Shown: positions 36,026 to 46,378 of the stretch, piece after piece | Numbering within the stretch: the first letter of the stretch is position 1 | Layout of the letters: every line of letters starts with the position of its first letter | Assembly (NCBI RefSeq): GCF_025628895.1 | Contig: NZ_JAOTJC010000012.1 | Coordinates: forward strand, 186,001-250,000 | Reading direction: 5' to 3' | DNA length: 64,000 nucleotides | DNA from: Alteromonas salexigens | Lineage (GTDB): Bacteria; Pseudomonadota; Gammaproteobacteria; Enterobacterales; Alteromonadaceae | Notes under the pieces: model-generated | What the model was told of the DNA's origin: nothing | The model's database searches: none | Seen by the model: the letters and a program-made list of their open reading frames with translations, nothing else | Translations under genes and position numbers: made by a program

Positions 36026-36640
36026 TTATCCGCCCCAGCCGCCGGAGCGGGAGCTGCTGCCCCAGCTTGACTTGGCCCGTACGCTGCTGCCAAAACCACC
36101 GCGACTCATGGTGCGGTTTACGGCAGGTTTTGGCTTATAAATGTCGGGCCTGACCCGATAGTTGCGTTTACGTATGTCGCCATTAAATACATGGCCGTCG
36201 GCAGTGACCCAGCGTGAGCGAAACGACGAATAGGGCGAATATGAGGTATAAAGGGGGCGCGAGTAATAGCGATTTGGCGACATCAGCTGACTCACCATAT
36301 AGCCAGCCATAAACGGCATGAAAAAGCTGCCATTGTTGGTCTCGACATATCGGCACTGATTCTGGCCGAACTCGTATTCACAGTCGTTTTCACTGTTGTA
36401 GCGAGGGGCAGTTTTGGACGCTTCTTTAACGGCACTCTGGTAAGCGGCTTCACAGCGCTGCATGGCATCGGGGAAGTCTTGTTTACATTCATCCAGTGAC
36501 GTGTAAATACGGGCGTCCTGACGATTGTCGGCGCAGGCACTGACAAATACGCTGGCCACACCCAGCGCCAGAGGGCGCAAAGCAAAGGCTTTACGCATTT
36601 GCCGCAGGTTAATGTGGCGGGTTCGTTTTTGTTGGGTCAT
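36026..36640 (-). CDS. yjfM: DUF1190 family protein (YjfM/YgiB-like)
   Basis: A 204-residue predicted lipoprotein. A signal segment ends in FVSAC (Cys about 36), then a Cys-containing domain ([33 protein letters not shown]) and a Gly-, Ser- and Arg-rich tail ([16 protein letters not shown]). The four paired Cys may form disulfides. YgiB/YjfM proteins are encoded beside an ATP-grasp gene, as here, and the flexible tail has been proposed as a modification target (recollection, not shown by this sequence). Confidence 0.85.
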   Translation of the reverse strand: MTQQKRTRHINLRQMRKAFALRPLALGVASVFVSACADNRQDARIYTSLDECKQDFPDAMQRCEAAYQSAVKEASKTAPRYNSENDCEYEFGQNQCRYVETNNGSFFMPFMAGYMVSQLMSPNRYYSRPLYTSYSPYSSFRSRWVTADGHVFNGDIRKRNYRVRPDIYKPKPAVNRTMSRGGFGSSVRAKSSWGSSSRSGGWGG

Positions 36641-36650
36641 GCTTGCCTCC

Positions 36651-37067
36651 TTAATAGGTCATGCAGGCAGCGTTGAGCAGGCCAACTGCAATGGACATAC
36701 ATGCCAGCATCACGCCTGCCGACACCTCGTTATTGTTGATGCGCTCGGCTATTTTCGGCATGAACGTGAAACGTAGGAGGGCAAAGGCCAGTGATTGGGC
36801 AATGATGGCGACTACGCCCCAGATGGCAAAATCGATAAGGGCGATAGAGTTGGAAGCTGCACCGCCCAGTGCAATCGCAAAGCCTACCAGCGCGCCGCCA
36901 AATCCGACGGCAGCCGCAACGTTCTTTTCCTCTTTAACCAGTTTCCATTCATCATGGGGCGTGACAAATGCATACACCACTTTAAAGATGAACAGAAAAA
37001 CAATGGATATGCCGAAGTAAATGGCAAAATTATCCAGGCCCGCCAGTGAAGTCATGATGAGATCCAT
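36651..37067 (-). CDS. yjfL: DUF350 membrane protein (YjfL-like)
   Basis: A 138-residue protein with four transmembrane helices: FAIYFGISIVFLFIFKVVYAFV, a small-residue-rich AAAVGFGGALVGFAIALGG, FAIWGVVAIIAQSLAFALL and AGVMLACMSIAVGLL. The Gly-rich second helix is typical of DUF350. Function unknown; it is regularly found with DUF1190, DUF2491 and PspA-like genes. It lies 10 bases upstream of the DUF1190 gene. Confidence 0.87.
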   Translation of the reverse strand: MDLIMTSLAGLDNFAIYFGISIVFLFIFKVVYAFVTPHDEWKLVKEEKNVAAAVGFGGALVGFAIALGGAASNSIALIDFAIWGVVAIIAQSLAFALLRFTFMPKIAERINNNEVSAGVMLACMSIAVGLLNAACMTY

Positions 37068-37081
37068 GTTGTTGTTATCCT

Positions 37082-37726
37082 CTATCCGTTAATGCGAATA
37101 TCCGCAGGTTCAATATCAAATCCGGTACTGACGACCAAACAGCGATCAGCATTGCTACCGACAATCTTTTCTTCCCCGACGACCAGCAGAGACTCGGTTC
37201 TGCCGTTGTCGAGCGGGCGCTCGTAAAGCATCATAAACTGATCCGTAGTGCTGACGTCGCCATCTTCCTCATAGGTGGTTTCGGTAACCGCCACCGGCGG
37301 TGAGGTGTCACCTACCGCATCCCATACCCGGGTGTACTGATGGCCTTCCAACGTATAGGTGGGCTGCGAAATGGTGTTTTTCAGGCAATCCTGCCACTGC
37401 TGTTGTGAGCCTACTGTTTGCGTGGAGTAAAAGTGCCACAGCTTTACATCAGTGATGTGGTTTTCGGTGTTACCCCCGTCCAGCACAACCTGTAAAAAAG
37501 CGTCGTCATCAGTATAGAAGCGCAGCAGTTCACCGCCACTGTCGAGCGGCGCCCGACCCACAGCCTGGATTAGATGGGAGCGCGCAGCGCCCTCGATGGT
37601 CAGTTCAGGTTCTAAGAGCGATAATTTCAGTGAGTCCAGTTCGAAGGAACCGCCCAGATACAGGCCCATTATTTCTGGCGCCTGAGGTTTGGCGGGGGCT
37701 TTTTTACCGAAAAGTTTGCTGAACAT
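37082..37726 (-). CDS. yjfK: DUF2491 family protein (YjfK-like)
   Basis: About 214 residues, soluble, starting MFSKLFGKKAPAKPQAPEIM. The family core includes GGSFELDSLKLSLLEP, FYTDDDAFLQVVLDG and VWDAVGDTSPPVAVTE. The ATG at 37726 comes one base after the channel stop (TGA-T-ATG), so the longer frame back to 37795 is rejected. YjfK of E. coli has the same neighbours DUF350 and PspA-like. Function unknown; probably cytoplasmic. Confidence 0.85.
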   Translation of the reverse strand: MFSKLFGKKAPAKPQAPEIMGLYLGGSFELDSLKLSLLEPELTIEGAARSHLIQAVGRAPLDSGGELLRFYTDDDAFLQVVLDGGNTENHITDVKLWHFYSTQTVGSQQQWQDCLKNTISQPTYTLEGHQYTRVWDAVGDTSPPVAVTETTYEEDGDVSTTDQFMMLYERPLDNGRTESLLVVGEEKIVGSNADRCLVVSTGFDIEPADIRING

Positions 37727-37727
37727 A

Positions 37728-38780
37728 TCAGGCTCCCATCGCTTGCCAGTTGATATTGGCGATACGCTTGTCGGCAATATAAAACAACTTGTCACCGGCG
37801 TTCACCGGGGTTTGTAAGTCAGGGTTCACTACCATATCTTTGTAAGCCCCACCGGGCGCATAACCGATAAAAATGGCGTCATGGTGGCGTTTCAGATTAA
37901 CGAACAGAGTTTCCACTGAAAAGCCCGCCGTGCCGGCCGGGACTTCTACTGAAAACTGGGCCTGGCCTTCATCGACACTAAGAAGATCGTGGTGCAGCAT
38001 ACTGGAGCCGGGATCAAATGCTGCTTTCGCCAGCATTTCTACGGCCACTGACGGGGTGCATTCCACTTTCGGGCAATGCTGTTGAAGAAGCGGCACGAGG
38101 GCATCGTCAGTAAAGTAGGCCACCTGATGGGCCTCGGGATTACGCTGACTACAGTACAGCGCCGTGGTCATGGTGACATCATCCTGAGGATTGTCTATCA
38201 GTATGGTGCTGGCTTTGCCGATACAGGCCTTGTCCATATCTTCGTCTTTGTTAAATGACTCTACCCGCACAAACTCCACCTGACCCGGCATGGGATTCAT
38301 GATATCGGCTTTAACACATAGCACGATGTCGGGCTTGCCCGGCACTGCTTCGCGCTCCTGCAGCAACAGGTTAAGCAGCAGCAGTGTGCGGTGCTCATTC
38401 CAGCCAATAACCAGAATATGATCCTGTACATCTAACTGATTCATTCCCAAGAGTCCTTTTTGCCATTGATTACTTACCCACGCTGCGACGCGCCCGACCA
38501 CCATAGCAAAGATACTTAGGCCCAGCGGAATGACATACAGCGCAACGACCAGTTTACCCGCCGGTGTGACGGGGGATAAATCGCCATAACCCACCGTAGA
38601 GGCGGTCACAGCTAGCCAGTAAATAAAGTCGGTTTGCGAGACCAGTGCTGTTTCACCGGCTGCAAACAGCATTAACCAGGTGGTGACCGCATAAAAGACA
38701 GTCGCACCAATAATGGTATACCAGCGTGACTCGGCAAAGTATTTAAGCATGACTTTGCGAACCAGATTCCATGTAAACAT
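37728..38780 (-). CDS. Two-TM potassium channel with RCK/TrkA-N domain
   Basis: A 350-residue ion channel. Two transmembrane helices flank the pore with the potassium selectivity filter TVGYGD at residues 62-67. The cytoplasmic part begins DHILVIGWNEHRTLLLLN, a Rossmann-type RCK domain, and ends with an RCK-C-like region (SVETLFVNLKRHHDAIFIGY). It is coupled to the DUF2491 gene by a one-base gap. E. coli yjf genes lack this channel; its presence links potassium flux to the PspA-like envelope system (inference). Confidence 0.9.
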   Translation of the reverse strand: MFTWNLVRKVMLKYFAESRWYTIIGATVFYAVTTWLMLFAAGETALVSQTDFIYWLAVTASTVGYGDLSPVTPAGKLVVALYVIPLGLSIFAMVVGRVAAWVSNQWQKGLLGMNQLDVQDHILVIGWNEHRTLLLLNLLLQEREAVPGKPDIVLCVKADIMNPMPGQVEFVRVESFNKDEDMDKACIGKASTILIDNPQDDVTMTTALYCSQRNPEAHQVAYFTDDALVPLLQQHCPKVECTPSVAVEMLAKAAFDPGSSMLHHDLLSVDEGQAQFSVEVPAGTAGFSVETLFVNLKRHHDAIFIGYAPGGAYKDMVVNPDLQTPVNAGDKLFYIADKRIANINWQAMGA

Positions 38781-38932
38781 ATCAGCAGCGTTGTTCCGGC
38801 GTGTGGTTATTATTGTGTCTCAGTCTGCCATGACGGCCAGCGCAAATCGAGGATTGTGACCTAACCGATAAGGAATAAGCCACTCGTTGCAGCCTTGTGC
38901 TGAGAAACATCAGCTTTTGTTGGGCGCGACAT

Positions 38933-38960
38933 AAAAACGGCTGCCTGATTGGCAGCCGTA
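38933..38960 (-). terminator. Intrinsic terminator after the PspA-like gene
   Basis: On the minus strand ACGGCTGCC-AATCA-GGCAGCCGT is followed by TTTTATG. It lies 10 bases past the PspA-like stop and separates the DUF2170-PspA pair from the channel operon, at least partly. Confidence 0.85.
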
Positions 38961-38969
38961 ATGTGTGGC

Positions 38970-39650
38970 TTATTTACCCAAAATGCGACTTAATTCGTCG
39001 TCGGCGGAGGTGGTACCGCCTTTAATACCCGCTTCCGAGAGCCGTTTTTCCAGGTCGCTGCTGGACTCTTCACTGGCGAGCTCTTCCGCCGCTTCCAGTT
39101 CAGCGTTACGCAGCTTTTGTTTTTCCTGAATGCGGCTAAGTGACTCGGTGGCCGTCTTCATTTTGCTGTTGGCACCCATGTGGCGAGAGGACACCGCCAC
39201 CTGAGCTTTCTGTACGCTCTCTGTGGCCTTGACCATGTCGACCTGTTGTTCCAGACGACGCAGGTTGGCTTTAGCCTGTTGGATATTATGCGAAAGTTGC
39301 TTCTCAGACTGTTTGAACTGGTCAAGATAACCCTGTTCCTGTTCGCGTTCGCTCTTCAACTCCGACACTTTCTGTGCACAGTCCAGTGCCAGCTGACGAT
39401 CAGTATCGGCGGCTTTGCGGGCATGGGCTTCATATTCGGCAATACTGGCATTAAAGCTGTCTACTTTCTGCTGCGACAGCTTACATTTGGCCAGAATCTG
39501 GGTGCGGGCATGGTCAGACTTTCTTAGTTCTTCCTTTGCCTCACGTATTTCTTGCTCCAGGATCCGGATAGCCTGGCTGTCCGCCACTGATTGTGCGGCC
39601 TCGTTGGCACCGCCTTTCACGGCAGTAATTAACTTTTTCCAAACTGACAT
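38970..39650 (-). CDS. yjfJ: PspA/IM30 family protein (YjfJ-like)
   Basis: A 226-residue, highly charged, mostly helical protein with long coiled coils (RILEQEIREAKEELRKSDHA, LKSEREQEQGYLDQFKQSE). The N-terminus MSVWKKLITAVKGGANEAAQ could be the amphipathic membrane-binding helix. PspA proteins bind stressed inner membrane and form oligomers. It follows DUF2170 by 20 bases. No pspF or sigma-54 site was found, so control differs from the enteric psp operon. Confidence 0.9.
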   Translation of the reverse strand: MSVWKKLITAVKGGANEAAQSVADSQAIRILEQEIREAKEELRKSDHARTQILAKCKLSQQKVDSFNASIAEYEAHARKAADTDRQLALDCAQKVSELKSEREQEQGYLDQFKQSEKQLSHNIQQAKANLRRLEQQVDMVKATESVQKAQVAVSSRHMGANSKMKTATESLSRIQEKQKLRNAELEAAEELASEESSSDLEKRLSEAGIKGGTTSADDELSRILGK

Positions 39651-39670
39651 TCGCTTCTCCTAAACCACGC

Positions 39671-40060
39671 TTACTTAAGGTGAGTTTCGTAGGCATCAAG
39701 AAACGATGCTACGTTCTGAAATAAGGTTTCAACTTCAATCACGATACTTTCGGCCTTTGAGTGAGCACTCAGCGCGCCGAAAGCGGTGTAATATTCTTCG
39801 CCACTGATGGTAGATATACCGACGGTAGTCAGGGGAAATACCATGTGCGTGGATAAAATTTCATGATCCAGCGCGGCTTTGTCGGCAACCTGGTCAGCTG
39901 CAAACAGCAGGCTCTCAACCAGGATCTGCTCTCCACTTATAGCCAGCCAGGCGTCGATACCATCCTGATTGGCGATCAGTAGACAGCCTTCCTCGCGGGT
40001 GACGACAAAGTCATCATATTCTTTTAGCAGGGATTCGAGCTTGTCCAGATCCCAATTCAT
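39671..40060 (-). CDS. yjfI: DUF2170 family protein (YjfI-like)
   Basis: A 129-residue acidic soluble protein (MNWDLDKLESLLKEYDDFVV, ANQDGIDAWLAISGEQILVE). The family is found next to PspA-like genes as in E. coli yjfI-yjfJ. GGAGACACGTT precedes the ATG. It is the first gene of the set and may act as partner of the PspA-like protein. No enzymatic motif is seen. Confidence 0.85.
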   Translation of the reverse strand: MNWDLDKLESLLKEYDDFVVTREEGCLLIANQDGIDAWLAISGEQILVESLLFAADQVADKAALDHEILSTHMVFPLTTVGISTISGEEYYTAFGALSAHSKAESIVIEVETLFQNVASFLDAYETHLK

Positions 40061-40229
40061 AACGTGTCTCCTTTACGATTGAAGCGAAATTGTCATGCTC
40101 ACTGTAACCACAAATTGTCAGCACGCCAATATTCACCCTTGCAGTGTAGCCATAACCTGCGATAATCGTCAATAACAAATGCAGTCTGAATGTGTAAAAA
40201 AGTGTTTCTTTGTAAATTATACGTCACAA

Positions 40230-40505
40230 ATGGGGTGCGTATTGAAATCGAAAAATGATTGGCGTGAAGTGGTACAGCGCGTAGTGAAGTCAGAAATGTC
40301 TATGCGCGGTGTAAAATATCAAGGGCTGAGTGAGCGTCTCGCCGCTATCGGCGTGGTGCAGAGCGCAGATAACCTGCGAAATAAAATAAATAAGGGTATT
40401 ATGGGCGCTGATTTATTGTTGCAGGTTCTGTACGTACTGAACGCAAGGCCGCTGAATACGGAGACGTTGCAGGCAGTGTTGGATGACTTTGAGAGTGGCC
40501 AGTGA
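40230..40505 (+). CDS. DUF6471 family small protein
   Basis: About 91 residues. The core DWREVVQRVVKSEMSMRGV, YQGLSERLAAIGV and ADNLRNKINKGIMGADLLLQVL is typical of DUF6471, which looks like a helix-turn-helix-like fold. The start is uncertain: ATG at 40230, an upstream frame to 40179, or a TTG about 12 bases downstream of 40230. It is divergent from the yjf set and isolated. It could be a small DNA-binding protein; function unknown. Confidence 0.75.
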   Translation: MGCVLKSKNDWREVVQRVVKSEMSMRGVKYQGLSERLAAIGVVQSADNLRNKINKGIMGADLLLQVLYVLNARPLNTETLQAVLDDFESGQ

Positions 40506-40515
40506 TCAGTCAGGC

Positions 40516-40542
40516 AAAAAAAAGCCCAACGCAGGGTTGGGC
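40516..40542 (-). terminator. Intrinsic terminator facing left, with no known gene to its right
   Basis: Read on the minus strand, GCCCAAC-CCTGC-GTTGGGC is followed by eight T. On the plus strand there is no T run after the hairpin. No minus-strand gene lies within the 170 bases to its right, so it may end a small RNA. Confidence 0.7.
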
Positions 40543-40713
40543 AAGCTGTGTACTGGTGCCAGGGAGAACATCATCACATTTGATGATATCTTAACCGTTT
40601 AAGCTTAAGTCGCCCATAAAATTCACGTATAGAACGCGATGCATAGGTATATTTTTTTATACGACAAAGGACGTCGCGACGCTCAGCCCAGATAATTGAA
40701 TAGTAAGTAAATG

Positions 40714-41754
40714 ATGAAGTTAAAAGATTTTAGTTTTGAGCTCCCTGAGCATCTCATTGCCAAGTACCCCACCGAGCAACGCGCGGCCAGCCGCTTGTTA
40801 CATCTTAATGGTGTGACTGGCGCTGTGCACCACCGGCAATTTGCCGACATGCTTGAACTGGTAGAGGCCGGGGATTTACTGGTCTTCAATAATACCCGGG
40901 TGATGCCAGCCAGATTACTGGGGAAAAAGGCAACCGGCGGCCAGGTGGAAGTGCTGGTAGAGCGGATCCTGCCTGATGAGACGGTACTGGCCCATGTTCG
41001 CGCCAGTAAAGCCCCTAAACCGGGCGCCCGGCTGTTGCTTGAAGACGCGGTAAACGTGGAAGTAACAGGACGTCAGGACGCCTTATTTGAGCTGAAGTTT
41101 CTGCATGACGAACCGGTGTTATCCTTATTGGAACAGTATGGCCACATGCCGCTGCCGCCTTATATCGATCGCCCTGATGAAAACAGCGATAAAGAACGCT
41201 ACCAGACCGTCTACAATGCCAAGCCAGGTGCGGTGGCAGCACCCACCGCAGGCTTACATTTCGACGATGAGATTCTGCGAAAACTGAAAGAAAAAGGCGT
41301 GGAGCTTGCGTTTGTGACGCTGCACGTGGGAGCGGGAACTTTCCAGCCGGTGCGGGTTGAGGATATTCAATCGCATAAAATGCACGCCGAATATGCAGAA
41401 GTTCCCCAGAGCGTGGTAGATGCGATTCTGCGCACCAAAGCGGCAGGTAAGCGCGTTATTGCTGTAGGTACGACTTCCGTGCGTTCGCTGGAGTCTGCCG
41501 CCGTGGCGGCTGAAACCAGCGACGACCTGTTGCAGCCATTTTACGCTGACACAGATATTTTTATTTATCCGGGTTTCAATTTCAAAGTGGTGGATGCCAT
41601 GTTCACCAACTTCCACCTGCCCGAATCAACCTTAATGATGCTCATCAGCGCCTTCGCGGGACGCGACCATGTCATGCAGGCGTATCAGGAAGCCATTGCC
41701 ACTGAATATCGCTTCTTCAGTTACGGTGACAGCATGTTTATCGAGAAAGCCTGA
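40714..41754 (+). CDS. queA: S-adenosylmethionine:tRNA ribosyltransferase-isomerase
   Basis: A 346-residue enzyme that transfers and isomerises the ribosyl part of SAM onto preQ1-modified tRNA to give epoxyqueuosine. The start [53 protein letters not shown] and the C-terminal [17 protein letters not shown] are all family marks. A second ATG directly upstream at 40711 is possible. It precedes tgt, the earlier enzyme of the same pathway, from which it is separated by a terminator-like hairpin. Confidence 0.97.
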   Translation: MKLKDFSFELPEHLIAKYPTEQRAASRLLHLNGVTGAVHHRQFADMLELVEAGDLLVFNNTRVMPARLLGKKATGGQVEVLVERILPDETVLAHVRASKAPKPGARLLLEDAVNVEVTGRQDALFELKFLHDEPVLSLLEQYGHMPLPPYIDRPDENSDKERYQTVYNAKPGAVAAPTAGLHFDDEILRKLKEKGVELAFVTLHVGAGTFQPVRVEDIQSHKMHAEYAEVPQSVVDAILRTKAAGKRVIAVGTTSVRSLESAAVAAETSDDLLQPFYADTDIFIYPGFNFKVVDAMFTNFHLPESTLMMLISAFAGRDHVMQAYQEAIATEYRFFSYGDSMFIEKA

Positions 41755-41810
41755 ACGCGGATACGAGCGATTGCAGCGGGATAACACAAATTCTGTACAC
41801 AGAGGGCATG

Positions 41811-43008
<1,198 letters not shown>

Positions 43009-43032
43009 TAATCGTTATTTTTGGGGAGCAAT

Positions 43033-43368
43033 ATGAGTTTATTTATTTCTAATGCGTATGCACAGACAGGCGGCGCTCAGCAGGGCGGCGGCTTTGAAAT
43101 GCTGATTATGCTGGCAGTGTTTGGTCTGATTTTCTATTTCCTGCTGTATCGTCCTCAGGCGAAGCGCGTTAAAGAGCACAAAAACCTGGTGTCGTCGCTG
43201 AGTAAAGGCGATGAAGTGCTGACACAGGGCGGCCTGGTTGGACGCATCACCAAAGTGTCAGACGAAAAGGATTTCATCGAAGTGGCACTGAACGAAGACA
43301 ACAACATTGTTGTTCAGAAGTCCTCGGTTACTGCGGTACTGCCTAAAGGTACCATGAAGTCTCTGTAA
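43033..43368 (+). CDS. yajC: Preprotein translocase subunit YajC
   Basis: A 111-residue membrane protein with one transmembrane helix (LIMLAVFGLIFYFLLYRPQAKR) and a small cytoplasmic beta domain (LSKGDEVLTQGGLVGRITKV). It associates with SecDF-YidC. The ATG at 43033 has GGGGAG upstream; an in-frame TTG at 43021 lies before the ribosome site and is rejected. It leads into secD. Confidence 0.95.
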   Translation: MSLFISNAYAQTGGAQQGGGFEMLIMLAVFGLIFYFLLYRPQAKRVKEHKNLVSSLSKGDEVLTQGGLVGRITKVSDEKDFIEVALNEDNNIVVQKSSVTAVLPKGTMKSL

Positions 43369-43424
43369 CTCTCTTCGAACCGGTGCCAGGTATTACACCT
43401 GGCCGCCGGTAAAAGGAACATTGC

Positions 43425-45269
43425 GTGTTAAACAAAAATACCATCTGGAGGGTACTGGTCGCCATTGTGGTGATTGGCCTGTGTGCTTTATATGCCCTCC
43501 CTAACATATACGGCGAAGATCACGCTGTACAAATTTCTGCCGGGCGCGACGCTACTGTCACCGAATCTATGGTGAAGCAGGTAGAAAAAGCGCTGTCTGA
43601 AAAAGATATCACGCCTAAGCGCATCGAATTCGAAGATGAGCAAATCCTGGTCCGTGTTAACGATTCCGATACTCAACTGGTTGCCCGGGAAACGCTGGAA
43701 AATGCGTTAGGTGATGACTATTTCGTCGCTATGAACCTGGCTCCCGATACACCTCAGTGGCTGGAAGATCTTGGTGGCACGCCCATGAAGCTGGGTCTGG
43801 ATCTGCGTGGTGGTGTGCACTTCCTGATGGAAGTAGACATGACCGAGGTGATGACCAAATCGCTGGAAGATGCCCAGAGCGATTTCCGGACTGCATTGCG
43901 GGAAGAAGGCATTCGTTATCGCGCGGTAACTCAGCGTGATGATTACGTCGATATCAAATTCCGTGATGAAGAGGCGCTGGATAGCGCAGAATTCTTCTTA
44001 CGTAACCGCAACCGCGATCTGACATTCACCGAAATGGATGACCTGGTGCTGCGGGCAGTATTTTCTGAAGCTAAATTAGCAGAAATCCGTGACAACGCTG
44101 TGAAGCAAAACATCACCATCATCCGTAATCGGGTGAACCAATTAGGCGTTGCCGAGCCGCTGGTTCAAAAGCAGGGCGCGGATCGCATCGTGGTGCAGTT
44201 ACCGGGTATACAGGACACCGCGCGGGCAAAAGAAATTCTGAATGCCACGGCTACACTGGAATTCCGCATGGTAGACCAGAGTAATGACATCCGTGATGCA
44301 TTGAATGGCCGGGTACCGCCGGGGTCACAAATTATTGAAGATCAGCAGGGCGTGCCCCAGTTACTGGAAAAGCGCATTATGCTGAAAGGCAACCATATTG
44401 TTGACGCCAACAGCGGCGTAGACGAATACGGCTTGCCGAACGTCAATATTTCCCTGGATTCAGAGGGCGGCAATAAAATGTCACGCTCTACCCGCGGCAA
44501 CATTGGCAAGCCAATGGCTACCGTGTTTATTGAATACAAAGCCACTGACGAGCGTAACGAAGACGGCAAGCTGGTGTTCGAAAAGCACGAGCAGGTGATC
44601 AGTGTCGCGACAATTCGGGCGCAGCTGGGCAGTAAGTTCCAGATCACAGGCCTCGATTCGCCCAAAGAAGCCCGGGACCTGGCACTGCTACTACGTGCCG
44701 GTGCCCTGATTGCACCTATCCAGATTGTTGAGGAACGTACTGTCGGTCCGAGTCTGGGTCAGGAAAATATCGAGCTGGGAATGCAGGCTATTATCTGGGG
44801 TCTGGCAGCGGTACTGGTATTCATGCTGATTTATTACAAAGCGTTCGGCATAGTGGCAAACTTCGCACTGGTAACGAACCTGGTAATGATCGTGGGTATT
44901 ATGTCGATGATCCCAGGCGCCACGCTCACGTTGCCCGGTATGGCAGGTATCGTGCTGACGGTAGGTATGGCGGTGGACGCCAACGTACTTATTTTTGAGC
45001 GCATCCGTGAGGAAATAAGAGAAGGCCGCAGTCCACAACAGGCCATTCACCATGGTTACGACAGTGCATTCTCTACCATTCTTGACGCCAACATCACCAC
45101 CTTCATCGCGGGCCTTATCTTGTTCGCTGTGGGCACCGGTCCAATCAAAGGGTTCTCAATTACTCTGATGATTGGTATTGCAACGTCTATGTTTACTGCC
45201 ATCCTGGTTACCCGTGTCATTGTGAACGCGGTGTACGGTGGTCGTAAGCTAGAAAAACTGGCGATTTAA
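43425..45269 (+). CDS. secD: Protein translocase subunit SecD
   Basis: A 614-residue RND-type membrane protein with an N-terminal helix, a large periplasmic domain and five C-terminal helices. Marks are [35 protein letters not shown] and [17 protein letters not shown]. It uses proton flow to pull exported proteins through SecYEG. It starts with GTG at 43425 (AAAGGAAC upstream) and is followed by secF after 10 bases. Confidence 0.98.
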   Translation: MLNKNTIWRVLVAIVVIGLCALYALPNIYGEDHAVQISAGRDATVTESMVKQVEKALSEKDITPKRIEFEDEQILVRVNDSDTQLVARETLENALGDDYFVAMNLAPDTPQWLEDLGGTPMKLGLDLRGGVHFLMEVDMTEVMTKSLEDAQSDFRTALREEGIRYRAVTQRDDYVDIKFRDEEALDSAEFFLRNRNRDLTFTEMDDLVLRAVFSEAKLAEIRDNAVKQNITIIRNRVNQLGVAEPLVQKQGADRIVVQLPGIQDTARAKEILNATATLEFRMVDQSNDIRDALNGRVPPGSQIIEDQQGVPQLLEKRIMLKGNHIVDANSGVDEYGLPNVNISLDSEGGNKMSRSTRGNIGKPMATVFIEYKATDERNEDGKLVFEKHEQVISVATIRAQLGSKFQITGLDSPKEARDLALLLRAGALIAPIQIVEERTVGPSLGQENIELGMQAIIWGLAAVLVFMLIYYKAFGIVANFALVTNLVMIVGIMSMIPGATLTLPGMAGIVLTVGMAVDANVLIFERIREEIREGRSPQQAIHHGYDSAFSTILDANITTFIAGLILFAVGTGPIKGFSITLMIGIATSMFTAILVTRVIVNAVYGGRKLEKLAI

Positions 45270-45279
45270 GGAGAACCGC

Positions 45280-46221
45280 ATGCAGTTATTAAAGTTATCC
45301 GAAACCGTCAAGTTTATGCGCCTGCGGGTGCCGGCGATGATACTGTCAGCAGTTTTGCTTCTGGGGTCTATTGCCTCTCTGGCTGTCAATCAGCTGAACT
45401 GGGGGCTGGATTTTACTGGCGGGACGCTGATTGAAGTAGGCTACCCGGATTCCGCGAACCTGGAATCTATTCGTGAGCAGCTCAACGCTGCTGACTTTGA
45501 CGATGCCATCGTACAGAACTTTGGCAGCAGTCAGGACGTGCTTATCCGCTTGTCACCCCGTGAAGGCGTAAAAGCGGCCACCATTGGTGACCAGGTCTTG
45601 CAGGCACTGCGTGCTGACGGCACCGATGTGGATATGCGTCGCATTGAGTTTGTTGGCCCTAATGTGGGTGAAGAACTCACCGAGCAGGGTGGTCTGGCTA
45701 TGTTGGTCGCACTGATCTGTATCCTGGTGTACGTGGCTATGCGGTTTGAATGGCGCTTTGCATTGGGTTCTGTTTCAGCACTGATCCACGATGTGCTGCT
45801 GACACTGGGTTTGTTCTCAGTACTGCAGATTGAGTTTGACCTGACCGTACTGGCCGCGGTGCTGGCGGTAATTGGTTACTCGCTTAACGATACCATCGTG
45901 GTGTCTGACCGTATTCGTGAAAACTTCCGCAAGATCCGTAAGGGCGAGCCGGAAGAAATTGTGAATATCTCGCTGACGCAGACCCTGAACCGGACCATTA
46001 TTACCTCACTGACCACGGTGTTGGTACTACTGGCGTTGTTCTACAAAGGCGGAGCGCTTATCCATGGATTTGCCACGGCATTGCTGTTTGGTGTAGTCGT
46101 AGGTACTTACTCGTCTATCTATATCGCCAGTTCAGTTGCGCTGGCGCTGGGGATCAGTAAAGAAGATCTCATGCCTCCACAGGTAGAAAAGGAAGGGGCG
46201 GATTTAGATCCCATGCCCTAG
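45280..46221 (+). CDS. secF: Protein translocase subunit SecF
   Basis: A 313-residue partner of SecD with six helices. Visible are LNWGLDFTGGTLIEV near the N-terminus and the RND core VLAVIGYSLNDTIVVSDRIRENFR. AAGGAG precedes the ATG. It ends the queA-tgt-yajC-secDF block and is followed by a terminator. Confidence 0.98.
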   Translation: MQLLKLSETVKFMRLRVPAMILSAVLLLGSIASLAVNQLNWGLDFTGGTLIEVGYPDSANLESIREQLNAADFDDAIVQNFGSSQDVLIRLSPREGVKAATIGDQVLQALRADGTDVDMRRIEFVGPNVGEELTEQGGLAMLVALICILVYVAMRFEWRFALGSVSALIHDVLLTLGLFSVLQIEFDLTVLAAVLAVIGYSLNDTIVVSDRIRENFRKIRKGEPEEIVNISLTQTLNRTIITSLTTVLVLLALFYKGGALIHGFATALLFGVVVGTYSSIYIASSVALALGISKEDLMPPQVEKEGADLDPMP

Positions 46222-46240
46222 CCGGTAACTTCCCGCCATA

Positions 46241-46268
46241 AAAAAAGCCGCATGATGCGGCTTTTTTT
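46241..46268. terminator. Terminator after secF
   Basis: GCCGCATGATGCGGC flanked by a run of A before and T after, so it may work in both directions. Confidence 0.88.
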
Positions 46269-46331
46269 ATGGGAGGCTGTCACCGATATAGTTAAAGAAT
46301 ACTAATAACCAAAACACTAACGAGCAGGCAT

Positions 46332-46359
46332 AAAAAAAGCGGTGCCATGCACCGCCTTT
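46332..46359 (-). terminator. Terminator of suhB
   Basis: On the minus strand GCGGTGC-ATG-GCACCGC followed by seven T, about 25 bases after the suhB stop. Confidence 0.85.
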
Positions 46360-46378
46360 TAACAACAATGGGCGTGTT

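Noticed and set aside
40061..40178. Possible sigma-54 promoter before the DUF2170-PspA pair
   Set aside because: A TTGGCGTG sequence on the minus strand suggests a -24 element, but the GG-N10-GC spacing fails and there is no pspF nearby.
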